64,000 bases of DNA from CBDCPI01 sp965220245 (GTDB lineage Bacteria; Chloroflexota; Dehalococcoidia; Lucifugimonadales; UBA3495), in contig CBDCPI010000015.1 in the NCBI GenBank assembly GCA_965220245.1, positions 1 through 64,000 of the forward strand, given 5' to 3'. Shown here piece after piece: positions 42,214 through 50,471 of this stretch. The notes below the pieces were generated by a model. The model ran no database searches. It worked only from the letters and a program-made list of their open reading frames with translations, and was not told the DNA's origin. A program made the position numbers and the translations under genes. Positions within the stretch are counted from its first letter, which is position 1. Every line of letters starts with the position of its first letter.

Positions 42214-43296
42214 GGCTTTGTTGCATGAATATTGGCAGCACATGAAATGTCCCAACACCCTTTGAATCGAGCTATGCTACTCGATAGCTATCCGGCATTC
42301 CCAAGTGGGTCATCCGATTCAAAGCGGCACACTTTACCTTGGCTTCCACCTTCTGCTGCGGTAACTTCCTGGCCTGAAGATAGGAACCAAAGATGGTCTT
42401 GAACCGAAACATGGCAGTCTCGGCCAGGGAACGCCGATGATAGCCCGACTCTTGTTTCCACCGCTTACGTCCTACCTTCCGAATCCTTCTCAGGTTCTCG
42501 TCCCGCACCAGGGGCGGGGTGGCACAGTTCCCATGCTGCCAGATACGGGCATCCTTTCGAGGTGGAATTGCTACCCGCCTGACACCTCTGACAGCGCAGC
42601 CCTCATATACCTTCCTTTTGTCGTAGGCCCCATCGCCACCCACCTGCTCCACTGACTCGGTGCTCTGGTCCAGAAGTTCGGGCACCGCTCCCGCATCGTC
42701 CAGGCTGGCCTCGCTCAGTACCACGGCCTGGATCTCCTGGGTTTCACTGTCCACGCTTAGATGGAGCTTCCTCCAGGTGCGCCGTTTGGTATAGCCATGC
42801 TGACGCACCTTCCATTCTCCCTCCCCAAAGACTTTCAACCCGGTGCTGTCCAGTACCAGGTGCAAGGGCCCAGCAGCTTTCCTGAGCAAGGAAACCCCCA
42901 GGCGCTTGGCGCGCTTGCAGAGGGTGGTATAGTCCGGCACCGGCAAATCCCACTCCAGCAAGTGAAACACGGACCGGAGAAACCCTTCGGCAGCCCTCAG
43001 GGTCAAGTGGAAGACGCTGCGCACCATCAACAGACACTGGATTGCTCCATCGGAATACTGAAACTGCCCACCGCGCTTTCGGGGGCCGTCGGGCTTCCAG
43101 GCCCCAATATCCTCTTCGCTGGTCCATAGGGTTATTGAACCCCGCTGGACCAGGCTTTCGTTGTAGTCATGCCAGTTACGTATCCGATACTGGGATTTCC
43201 TGGTGGTGGTGCGTTTCTTGGGACGAGCTTTGGAGGCTTGCGGTGTTCGCTTCATGCCTCCAGCTTAACACTACCTCCCATTCATTCAACAAAGCC
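42214..43296 (-). mobile_element. IS5-family (IS903-type) insertion sequence, copy 2
   Basis: A 1083-bp element with ends GGCTTTGTTGCATGAAT and ATTCATTCAACAAAGCC, flanked by exact 9-bp duplications GATATGCGG (42205-42213, 43297-43305). Its sequence is almost identical to that at 11795-12877, so one of the two moved recently. Confidence 0.96.
42272..43255 (-). CDS. IS5/IS903-type transposase (copy 2)
   Basis: A 327-residue transposase matching the first copy except for one Ala-to-Thr change (CATPPLV). The DDE motifs are intact (LVLDSTGLKV, GGDGAYDKRK, AETAMFRFK). Expression is expected to come from the element's own leader, since it is antisense to the host gene. Confidence 0.95.
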   Translation of the reverse strand: MKRTPQASKARPKKRTTTRKSQYRIRNWHDYNESLVQRGSITLWTSEEDIGAWKPDGPRKRGGQFQYSDGAIQCLLMVRSVFHLTLRAAEGFLRSVFHLLEWDLPVPDYTTLCKRAKRLGVSLLRKAAGPLHLVLDSTGLKVFGEGEWKVRQHGYTKRRTWRKLHLSVDSETQEIQAVVLSEASLDDAGAVPELLDQSTESVEQVGGDGAYDKRKVYEGCAVRGVRRVAIPPRKDARIWQHGNCATPPLVRDENLRRIRKVGRKRWKQESGYHRRSLAETAMFRFKTIFGSYLQARKLPQQKVEAKVKCAALNRMTHLGMPDSYRVA

Positions 43297-44023
43297 GATA
43301 TGCGGGACAGTTTCTCCTTCCAGCACGTGACCGAGTACTTGGTCGAAAAAATAAACCAGTTGGACCTAAAACCCCAAGAGCCCACCAAGGTGGCGCTTCA
43401 CTACCATACCGGCGGCCAGCAGACCGACGAAGAGGCCCGGTGCGCTTGGGAGTTACTGTCAGCCCTCCCCGGAGTTGAACTGGTGGACATCGGCGCCGAC
43501 CTTCGCTGGCAAAGGCGCTGCACGCCGGCGGTACGCGAGTCCTTGGGCGACGCGGCTTGGGAACAACTGGCCCGGGACTCGTTGCAGAGCGCGGTCGACG
43601 CCGCGGCCGACACCTTCGCCACGATTTACCACGGCTGTCAGCGGTCTCTGTGCGGGTTCGAGTCGGACGCCACGCCGAAGATCGAGCACTACTTGACCGT
43701 GTTCGGCCGGGCCTTGGGCATCGAGCACGAAGACCAGTACAAGAAGCACCTGCTAATGGGCGACGCCGCCGCCATCATGGACGAGGTGAGTCCCTGCGCC
43801 GTTGCCAACGGGATCGACCCGGCAGAAGCCCTGGCAGTAGTGGAGAAGACCTTCGTGTCTGACCGTCGTTGAACCGTTGGCGGCGGAAAGGACCTTTCTC
43901 ACCCGAAATGCAGTCGAGTAGCGTTTGGTCTTATCGTTTGGTCTACAGTCCGGTTAGCGCCGCCCCGGTGTCGGCTTGGCTAATCCCTGAATACAGAAAG
44001 ACCCTGCCGCGGCCTAATTCTCG

Positions 44024-44052
44024 TTGCCGTCGTTACCTGCCTGTGGTATACT
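44024..44052 (+). promoter_or_regulatory. Sigma70-type promoter of rpsO
   Basis: TTGCCG (44024-44029) and TATACT (44047-44052) with an ideal 17-bp spacer stand 43 bp upstream of the rpsO start. A GAGAGGATAGAGAG purine tract lies between, near the start codon. Confidence 0.7.
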
Positions 44053-44094
44053 CCATTCGATGTTATTGAGAGGATAGAGAGCCTAACACGACAG

Positions 44095-44361
44095 ATGCTA
44101 GACGTCGAGACGAAGTCCCAAATCACCCACGAGTACCGTCTTCATGACAAGGACACCGGTTCCACCGAGTTACAGGTGGCCATCTTAACTGAAAAAATCA
44201 GGCAACTGACCGACCACTTGCGGGTACACAAGAAAGACGTCCACTCACGCCGCGGGTTGGTCAAGATGGTATCCAAACGCCGGAGACTTCTGAACTACCT
44301 CACCGCCGAAGATGTTGGCCGATACCAGTCGTTAATCGCACGGCTGGGGTTGCGCCGCTAG
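44095..44361 (+). CDS. rpsO: 30S ribosomal protein S15
   Basis: An 88-residue protein of the usual S15 length. DTGSTELQVAILTEKI, HKKDVHSRRGLVKMVSKRR and YQSLIARLGLRR are the conserved 16S rRNA-contact segments. It binds the central domain of 16S rRNA and is followed by a hairpin and pnp, the same order as in many bacteria. Confidence 0.98.
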   Translation: MLDVETKSQITHEYRLHDKDTGSTELQVAILTEKIRQLTDHLRVHKKDVHSRRGLVKMVSKRRRLLNYLTAEDVGRYQSLIARLGLRR

Positions 44362-44373
44362 CCCGTCGCTCTC

Positions 44374-44400
44374 AACAACACCCTTCAGGGTGTTGTTTTC
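44374..44400 (+). terminator. Intrinsic terminator/attenuator between rpsO and pnp
   Basis: AACAACACCC, loop TTCA, GGGTGTTGTT and a short T run form a clean hairpin. Partial readthrough into pnp is likely, since pnp has no obvious strong promoter in the next 50 bases. Confidence 0.85.
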
Positions 44401-44453
44401 ACGTCTAGGCTTTATCCTTTTCCAAAATCTATAGAAGCATCTTAGGTATTGCT

Positions 44454-46712
44454 ATGCCCGCAACCGTCGAACGAGCCATTGGATCAGAACAACTTATTAT
44501 TGAGACCGGAAGGCTGGCCATGCAGGCCCACGGGGCAGTCACGGTGCGCTTGGGAGAGACCTTGGTCTTGGCCACCGCCGTCATGTCCGACAAACCCCGG
44601 TCAGCAGAGGTCGACTTTCTTCCTTTAACCGTCGATTTCGAAGAACGGCTCTACGCCGCCGGGAAAATCCCCGGAAGCTTTTTCCGCCGGGAAGGCCGCC
44701 CCGGCCAGGAAGCGACTCTAGCCTCCCGGCTAACCGACCGGTCCATCCGTCCCCTGTTCCCGAAGGGCCTGCACAACGACATTCAGATTACTATTACCAT
44801 TCTTTCCGCCGACAAGGAACATCCCCCCGAGATTTTGGGAATGGTGGGGGCGTCGGCGGCCCTATCTCTCTCCCAAATACCTTTCGATGGCCCCATCGGG
44901 GCTTGTCGGCTCGCTTACAACCAAGGCCGCTACACCATCAATCCCACCTACGAGGAAGATAGCAACGCTCAGCTAAGCATGGTGGTAGCCAGTACCTCCG
45001 AAGCCATCATGATGGTGGAAGCCGGCTCCGACGAAGTCTCCGAGGAGGTTATCCTGGAAGGGATCCGCCAGGCCCACCAAGCCAACCTGGTTACCATTGA
45101 CCTGATTGAAGAGTTGACCAGCCAGGCCGGCAAACCCAAGCTTGAGTTGCCCGAAACTTCGGGTAGCGCGGCGGTGCTAAACCGAGAAATCAACGCGATA
45201 TTGAATGGCCGCCTCTCGGCCCTGTTGAACGAAAACCAGGACAAGGTCGCCCGAGAGGAAGGGGAAGCCCGGCTTGAGGCCGAGGTTGCCGAAAAACTGG
45301 CCGGCGAGTTCTCTCCCGCGCAAGTCGCCGAAGGGTTCAAGAACGTCCTAAAAGAGGAAGTGCGCCGACGGATTTTGGAGCAAGGCACGCGGCCCGACGG
45401 CCGCGGGCTTGGCGACATCAGACCTATCTCTTGCGAGGTGGGCGTGCTGCCGCGCACTCACGGGTCGGGCTTGTTTACTCGCGGCCTAACCCAAGTGCTC
45501 TCCACGGTGACCTTGGGCTCGATGAGTATGAAACAGACCCTCGATACCGTGGGACCGTACGACACCAAGCGGTTTATGCACCACTACAACTTCCCGTCGT
45601 TCTCCACCGGGGAGGCCCGCCGGGTCAGCTCTCCGGGACGGCGGGAAATCGGTCATGGCGCTTTGGCGGAGCGGGCCATCCTACCCGCGCTGCCGTCGGA
45701 AGAGGAGTTCCCTTACGCCATCCGGATAGTTTCGGAGGTCCTCAGCTCCAATGGCAGCACCTCCATGGGGAGTGTTTGCGGCTCTACCTTAGCGTTGCTT
45801 GACGCCGGAATACCCATGAAAGAGCCGGTGGCCGGAATTGCCATGGGCCTGGTTACCGGCGAAAATGGCGCCTACGCAGTCTTAAGCGATATTCAGGGCG
45901 TGGAAGACTTTCTCGGTGACATGGACTTCAAGGTCGCTGGTACTGCCACCGGGGTCAACGCCCTCCAGATGGACATTAAGCTAAAGGGGCTGGATGAGAA
46001 CATCCTTGGTGAAGCCTTGGAACAGGCCCGGGTGGGCAGACTCCACATCCTGGAAAAGATGAACGCGGTTATCGACCAGCCTCGGGGCCAAATGAGCCCA
46101 TACGCCCCCAAGATGGTCCGCTTCAGCATTCCGGTTGAAAAAATTGGCGCCATGATCGGTCCGGGAGGGCGGGTCATCCGGGGCATCATCGAGGAGACCG
46201 GCACCTCAATTGACGTTCAGGACGACGGCACCGTTACTATCGGCGGCACCGATAGCGCGATGATGGAGCAAGCCCGGGCGAAAGTCGACAGTCTCACCCG
46301 GGAACTGGCGGTCGGGGACATCTTCACCGGCAGCATCACCCGGATCACCAGCTTTGGGGCTTTTGTGGAGTTGGTGCCGGGCCGGGAGGGCTTGGTGCGG
46401 TCCGGAGAAATGGGAGACCTTGACGATGAAGAAATCACGGTGGGCAAAGAAATTACGGTGATGATCCACGAAATCGACTCCCAAGGAAGGCTCAACCTTT
46501 CTCGCCGGGCCTTATTCGGCGGCGATGGAGAGGAGCCTGCTCCGCGGCCAAGTCCCCGGCCTCCGTCCAACGACCGGGGCCGAGGCCGCCCCGGCGGTGG
46601 CTTCGGCGGCGGACGCGGGGGTCCCGGAGGGGGACCCAGGCGGCCCGGTGGACCCCGGCCGGGTGGACCGGACCGGCGGTTCACCGGAGGAAACGGCCCC
46701 CGGCAGCGCTAG
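44454..46712 (+). CDS. pnp: Polyribonucleotide nucleotidyltransferase (PNPase)
   Basis: A 752-residue phosphorolytic 3'-to-5' exoribonuclease. The first RNase PH domain has LVLATAVMSDKPR and FFRREGRPGQEATLASRLTD. The second has LFTRGLTQVLSTVTLG, RREIGHGALAERAI and NGSTSMGSVCGSTLALLDAG. The KH domain (GAMIGPGGRVIRGIIEETG) and the S1 domain (GDIFTGSITRITSFGAFVEL) follow. The C-terminus is a roughly 55-residue Arg/Gly/Pro-rich tail (GRGRPGGGFGGGRGG...) beyond the usual end. It degrades mRNA and probably acts with other RNA-decay proteins. Confidence 0.97.
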   Translation: MPATVERAIGSEQLIIETGRLAMQAHGAVTVRLGETLVLATAVMSDKPRSAEVDFLPLTVDFEERLYAAGKIPGSFFRREGRPGQEATLASRLTDRSIRPLFPKGLHNDIQITITILSADKEHPPEILGMVGASAALSLSQIPFDGPIGACRLAYNQGRYTINPTYEEDSNAQLSMVVASTSEAIMMVEAGSDEVSEEVILEGIRQAHQANLVTIDLIEELTSQAGKPKLELPETSGSAAVLNREINAILNGRLSALLNENQDKVAREEGEARLEAEVAEKLAGEFSPAQVAEGFKNVLKEEVRRRILEQGTRPDGRGLGDIRPISCEVGVLPRTHGSGLFTRGLTQVLSTVTLGSMSMKQTLDTVGPYDTKRFMHHYNFPSFSTGEARRVSSPGRREIGHGALAERAILPALPSEEEFPYAIRIVSEVLSSNGSTSMGSVCGSTLALLDAGIPMKEPVAGIAMGLVTGENGAYAVLSDIQGVEDFLGDMDFKVAGTATGVNALQMDIKLKGLDENILGEALEQARVGRLHILEKMNAVIDQPRGQMSPYAPKMVRFSIPVEKIGAMIGPGGRVIRGIIEETGTSIDVQDDGTVTIGGTDSAMMEQARAKVDSLTRELAVGDIFTGSITRITSFGAFVELVPGREGLVRSGEMGDLDDEEITVGKEITVMIHEIDSQGRLNLSRRALFGGDGEEPAPRPSPRPPSNDRGRGRPGGGFGGGRGGPGGGPRRPGGPRPGGPDRRFTGGNGPRQR

Positions 46713-46752
46713 CCGGTAAACTCTTGGCCACTTCGAGCTACGCGAATAAGAA

Positions 46753-46787
46753 CCCCGCCAGCCTCCCATCCGGGTAAGTTGGCGGGG
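46753..46787 (+). terminator. Hairpin downstream of pnp
   Basis: CCCCGCCA (46753-46760) pairs with TGGCGGGG (46780-46787). It overlaps a trace of the family B end (GTAACTGTTCAGAGT). No strong T tract follows. Confidence 0.5.
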
Positions 46788-46958
46788 TAACTGTTCAGAG
46801 TATTGCGGATAATTCCCATCTAAGATGGATAACTTACGATTTCTCAGAGGCAAAATTCGTAGCGGACTGAGACGTTACGATAGATGCGGGTAAATGAAAG
46901 ACAGCAGATGCGGGTATAAATGAAAGACAGCGAAATTGGACATGGGAGGAGCGTTCCG

Positions 46959-48401
46959 ATGCGGAAATATCTATTACTAGGACTAGTAGGGATACTGTCT
47001 TTGGTGATAGCGGCCTGTGGCGGGGATGACGGCGGTGACCGTGCTGCCCAGTCAACTCCGGCGGCCACCACCGCGCCAACGGTCCAGTCAGCTCCGGCAG
47101 TCACCACTGCGCCAACGGTCCAGTCAGCTCCGGCAGTCACCACTGCGCCAGCAGCCCAGTCAGTTCCGGCGGCGTTGGCGTCAGCGTAGGCCGCCAAAGC
47201 CGCCGGCCCCGGCGCGATCTACGTGGGCGACCTGAGCCAACTGGCGGGCCCGGCCCCCACGGAGGACCAGGGCGACGCCGACGGGAACGTTCCCCTGGAC
47301 GCCTTGCAACGGCACCTGTACGTTTACGAGTCGAACTACTACAAGGGCCTGCTGGAAACAGCGAAGCTGACCGATCCGACCCCGCTGGTGAGCACAGGAG
47401 AGGACATCACCATCCAGTACGCCTGCATCAACCGCGCCCTGCTCTGGTGCAAGTTGGCCGACAGCTTCTTCTTCCCCAGCGTGCTGGAGCGGACCAACGG
47501 GCAGGTCAAGCTGGAACTCTCTTCGTACCCCGAGTTGGGGATTGCCGGACCCGACGTTCTGGGGCTGATCGACGACGGCACCCTGGCCATGGCCGATGTC
47601 GGCGGCCCCTACGTGGCCGGAGAGGTGCCTGCCCTGGAGATACAGTACCTGTTTGGTCTGTTCCCCGACCAAGAGACCCAGTTCAATGCGACGGCCGACA
47701 TGTACCAGGACTTGGTCAAGTTGCATGAGGACTCGACCGGCGGCGGGAAGATGATCAACATGTTCTGGCTCAATGGGAACGACATTTATTTCTTTAGCAA
47801 GAAGCCCCTGAGAACGGCTGAAGACTTCGAAGGGCTGAAGACCCGCGCCTTCGGCACCTCCATCGCCGACTGGATTGAGGGCATGGGCGCTGACTCCCAG
47901 TTTATTGCCTTCGCTGAGGTGTACACCGCCTTGGAGCGCGGCATCCTGGAAGCCGGAGTTGCCGGCGGCGACGCGGCGTACGGGCAGCGGTGGTATGAGG
48001 TAACCGACTACATAAACGGCCCTCTGCCCGCTTGGCCCACCCTCAGCTCCGTTATGAACAAGCAGGTCTGGGAGAAGCTGGCGCCCGACCTGCAACAGAT
48101 CATTATTGAGGAGAGCGCCAAGACCGAGTTGGAGAACCTGCGGCTTGGGGCCATCCAGAACGAGCTCGGGCTGCTGAAGAACACCGAGATAGGCGGCATG
48201 GAGTATGTGGAGTTCTCCCCGGATGTCAGGGCCCTCAGCGACAAGGCCGTCATCGAAAGCGTGGCCCCGAACTGGGTCGTCAAGCGGGTGGGCCCGGAGA
48301 GCCCCTTCATCCAAGTATTCAACGAGAAAATAGGAACACGGGTGGGGCTGCGCGTTGAGCCCGACGGCTCGGTGGTGAAAGTCCCTGTCACCAAGGAGTG
48401 A
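46959..48401 (+). pseudogene. TRAP-type (DctP) substrate-binding lipoprotein gene with in-frame TAG
   Basis: The ATG at 46959 has GGGAGG upstream and gives a lipoprotein leader ending LSLVIAACGG. A repetitive Thr/Ala/Pro/Gln linker follows, built from 36-bp tandem repeats. The frame hits TAG at 47187-47189 and continues uninterrupted to 48401. The rest includes LADSFFFPSVLERTNGQVKLELS, LGIAGPDVLGLI, FEGLKTRAFGTS and EVYTALERGILEAG, the DctP solute-binding family. An internal GTG at 47223 would give a product without signal peptide. Either it is a nonsense-inactivated gene, a readthrough case, or an assembly error in the repeat. No TRAP membrane subunits are adjacent. Confidence 0.75.
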
Positions 48402-48542
48402 AGTGCCCGGGGATCACTGCATCCATTAGTATTTGGACATGTGGGCACTCATCCCATTGGTGGGGCTCTCCTTTTCCAGCCTAGTGATCCATGATAATAT
48501 TCATGCCGATTACAGCCCATTAGGTATCGTTAGGGGGTGCCA

Positions 48543-49331
48543 ATGGCATCAATATCAGTCGTAGTCAATGGGGCGACGGGGCGAATGGGTACGGAAACCG
48601 TCGCCGCCGTTAGCCGCCAAGAGGACCTGTCTCTGGTTGGCGCCACTTGTCTGCGGGACCGGGGCCCGGAGTTGGATTTACCCAATGGAGACCGGGCGCC
48701 CTTGTCCACCAACCTGGAGGAGTTGATCGAGCGCACGAAACCGGACGTGATGGTGGACTTCACCAACGCGGGAGTGTGCATGGAAGCCGCCGCGGTGAGC
48801 GCGGCCCATTCCATCAACATGGTGCTGGGGGCCAGCGGCTTGACCCAGGACCACCTGAAACAGCTTGACGCTCTGGCCAGTGACCGGAACATCGGTATCA
48901 TCGTGGCCCCCAACTTCGCTTTGGGCGCGGTGGTCCTAAAGCGTTTGGTGGAGCAGGCCGCGCCCTACTTTGACTATGTGGACATCGTGGAAGCCCACCA
49001 CGAAGCCAAGATCGATGCGCCCTCCGGCTTTGCGCTGGCCATGGCCCGAAGCTTGGGAGGCCAGAAGCAGTTTACCCGCAATCAGACCGAGAAAGAAAAC
49101 CTCCCCGAGACCCGCGGCGGCGAATACAACGGAGTCACCATTCACAGCCTCCGCCTGCCGGGGCGCAGCGCCCACCATGAAGTGATTTTCGGCGCTGCGG
49201 GACAAACCGTCTCTTTGAGGCACGATACCTTGGGCCGGGACTGCTACATGCCTGGGGTGCTGCGCTGCATCCGCGAGGTTGTGAAGCAACCGGGCCTTGT
49301 GGTAGGGTTGGAAAACATTCTAGGCCTATAG
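48543..49331 (+). CDS. dapB: 4-hydroxy-tetrahydrodipicolinate reductase
   Basis: A 262-residue lysine-biosynthesis enzyme. VVVNGATGRMGTETVAAV begins the NADP-binding domain. VDIVEAHHEAKIDAPSGFAL holds the catalytic His pair near residue 150 and the Lys. The ATG at 48543 lies just after GGGGG and is preferred over the GTG at 48537. It reduces hydroxytetrahydrodipicolinate to tetrahydrodipicolinate. The next gene, 16 bases on, is asd, and dapA lies 5 kb further. Confidence 0.96.
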   Translation: MASISVVVNGATGRMGTETVAAVSRQEDLSLVGATCLRDRGPELDLPNGDRAPLSTNLEELIERTKPDVMVDFTNAGVCMEAAAVSAAHSINMVLGASGLTQDHLKQLDALASDRNIGIIVAPNFALGAVVLKRLVEQAAPYFDYVDIVEAHHEAKIDAPSGFALAMARSLGGQKQFTRNQTEKENLPETRGGEYNGVTIHSLRLPGRSAHHEVIFGAAGQTVSLRHDTLGRDCYMPGVLRCIREVVKQPGLVVGLENILGL

Positions 49332-49347
49332 GTCCCTGCTTCTCCCG

Positions 49348-50436
49348 GTGGCCCCTAATGACCCTCGGAATCTCGGCAACAGGTATGAACAGTTGAAAGA
49401 CCTGACTTTTGCAGTAGTGGGCGCTACCGGGGCGGTGGGCACCGAGTTCCTGAAAATCGCGGAAAGCCGCTATCCCCGGTTGCCCCGGATGAAGCTGCTC
49501 GCTTCCAGTCGCTCGGCAGGCAAGCATATATCGGCCGGAGGCCACGATTTCATCGTGGAGGAAGCGACCGAAGACTCCTTCTCCGGCGTGGACGTCGCCT
49601 TTATATCGGTAACTAGTGAGGTCAGCCGACGCCTGGCCCCGGCTGCCGTAGCCGCCGGTGCGGTGGTTATCGACGACGGCTCCGCCTTTCGGATGCAGGA
49701 CGACGTTCCCTTGGTGGTGCCGGAAGTCAACGGCGGCGACTTGGAATGGCACCAAGGAATCATTTCTATACCCAACTGCGCCACTACACCCTTAGTGATG
49801 GTGGCCGACCCGCTGCACCGGGCCAATCCCATCGTCAGGATCGTCATGGACACCTACCAATCGGTGTCCGGGGCCGGCGCGGCGCCCATGGTCGAGCTTC
49901 GAGAGCAAAGCCGGGACCTGCTGGAAGGCAAAGAGGCTAGTCCCAAGGCCTTGGACCACCAGATTGGCTTTAACATTATCCCTCGCATCGACCGCTTTGG
50001 CGATGATGGCTACACTGCCGAAGAACGGAAAGTCCGCGACGAGACTCAGAAGATAATGCACGCTCCGGAGATTCGGGTGTCCGCCACCTGCGTGCGAGTG
50101 CCGGTATATGTGTCTCACAGCGCGGCGGTGCACCTCGAGTTTCAGTGTCCGATGTCCCCCGAGGAAGCTAGGGAGCTTCTGGAAGCCATGCCCGGGGTGA
50201 CGGTGTTGGACGACCCCGGCAATAACCTATACCCCATGCCTTGGGACGTTGCCGGGACCGACGACGTCTTCGTGGGGCGGATCCGTCAAGACTCTTCCCA
50301 CCCCAACGGCCTCGCCCTGTGGATTGTATCGGATAACCTGCGAAAAGGGGCGGCGTTAAATTCCCTTCAGATCGCCGAGGAGTTGGTATCGCGGGGCAGC
50401 CTCACCCCTCGGCCCAAGACCAGCGTGTCCCGGTAA
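49348..50436 (+). CDS. asd: Aspartate-semialdehyde dehydrogenase
   Basis: A 362-residue enzyme. TFAVVGATGAVGTEFLKI is the NADP loop, SIPNCATTPLVM the active-site Cys at residue 144, and RVPVYVSHSAAVHLEF the region with the catalytic His and substrate Arg. It makes the semialdehyde used by DapA. The GTG start lacks a strong ribosome site; an internal TTG near residue 16 is possible. Confidence 0.96.
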   Translation: MAPNDPRNLGNRYEQLKDLTFAVVGATGAVGTEFLKIAESRYPRLPRMKLLASSRSAGKHISAGGHDFIVEEATEDSFSGVDVAFISVTSEVSRRLAPAAVAAGAVVIDDGSAFRMQDDVPLVVPEVNGGDLEWHQGIISIPNCATTPLVMVADPLHRANPIVRIVMDTYQSVSGAGAAPMVELREQSRDLLEGKEASPKALDHQIGFNIIPRIDRFGDDGYTAEERKVRDETQKIMHAPEIRVSATCVRVPVYVSHSAAVHLEFQCPMSPEEARELLEAMPGVTVLDDPGNNLYPMPWDVAGTDDVFVGRIRQDSSHPNGLALWIVSDNLRKGAALNSLQIAEELVSRGSLTPRPKTSVSR

Positions 50437-50471
50437 ACGGGGAACCTATCGAGCTTCGGAGTAACTGAGAT

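Larger units (their letters stand above)
41806..43872 (+). pseudogene. HdrB-like CCG-domain (Fe-S) protein gene, split by an IS903-type element
   Basis: The N-terminal part (41806-42213) encodes VVLYLGCNVMRTTHLVRT, GAAYCCGIQHH and VMWCPSCIF, a CCG domain. The frame stops at the insertion after DMR. The C-terminal part resumes after the element in the same frame at DSFSFQHVTEYL and continues through VALHYHTGG and YHGCQRSLCGFESD to 43872. The element plus one GATATGCGG duplication fits the gap exactly, giving a 324-residue ancestral protein. HdrB-type proteins carry non-cubane [4Fe-4S] clusters for disulfide or quinone chemistry. As it stands, the gene is inactivated. It is preceded by a family D repeat. 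Confidence 0.92.

Noticed and set aside
43042..43305. N-terminal extension of the HdrB-like C-terminal half
   Set aside because: These codons lie antisense within the IS transposase and are chance open sequence.
47060..47165. Three 36-bp tandem repeats as a CRISPR-like array
   Set aside because: The units are directly adjacent without spacers and are in frame as a Thr/Ala/Pro/Gln lipoprotein linker.
47181..48314. A 377-codon minus-strand open frame
   Set aside because: It is fully antisense to the DctP-like protein and shows no family motif; GC-rich codon use creates the open frame.
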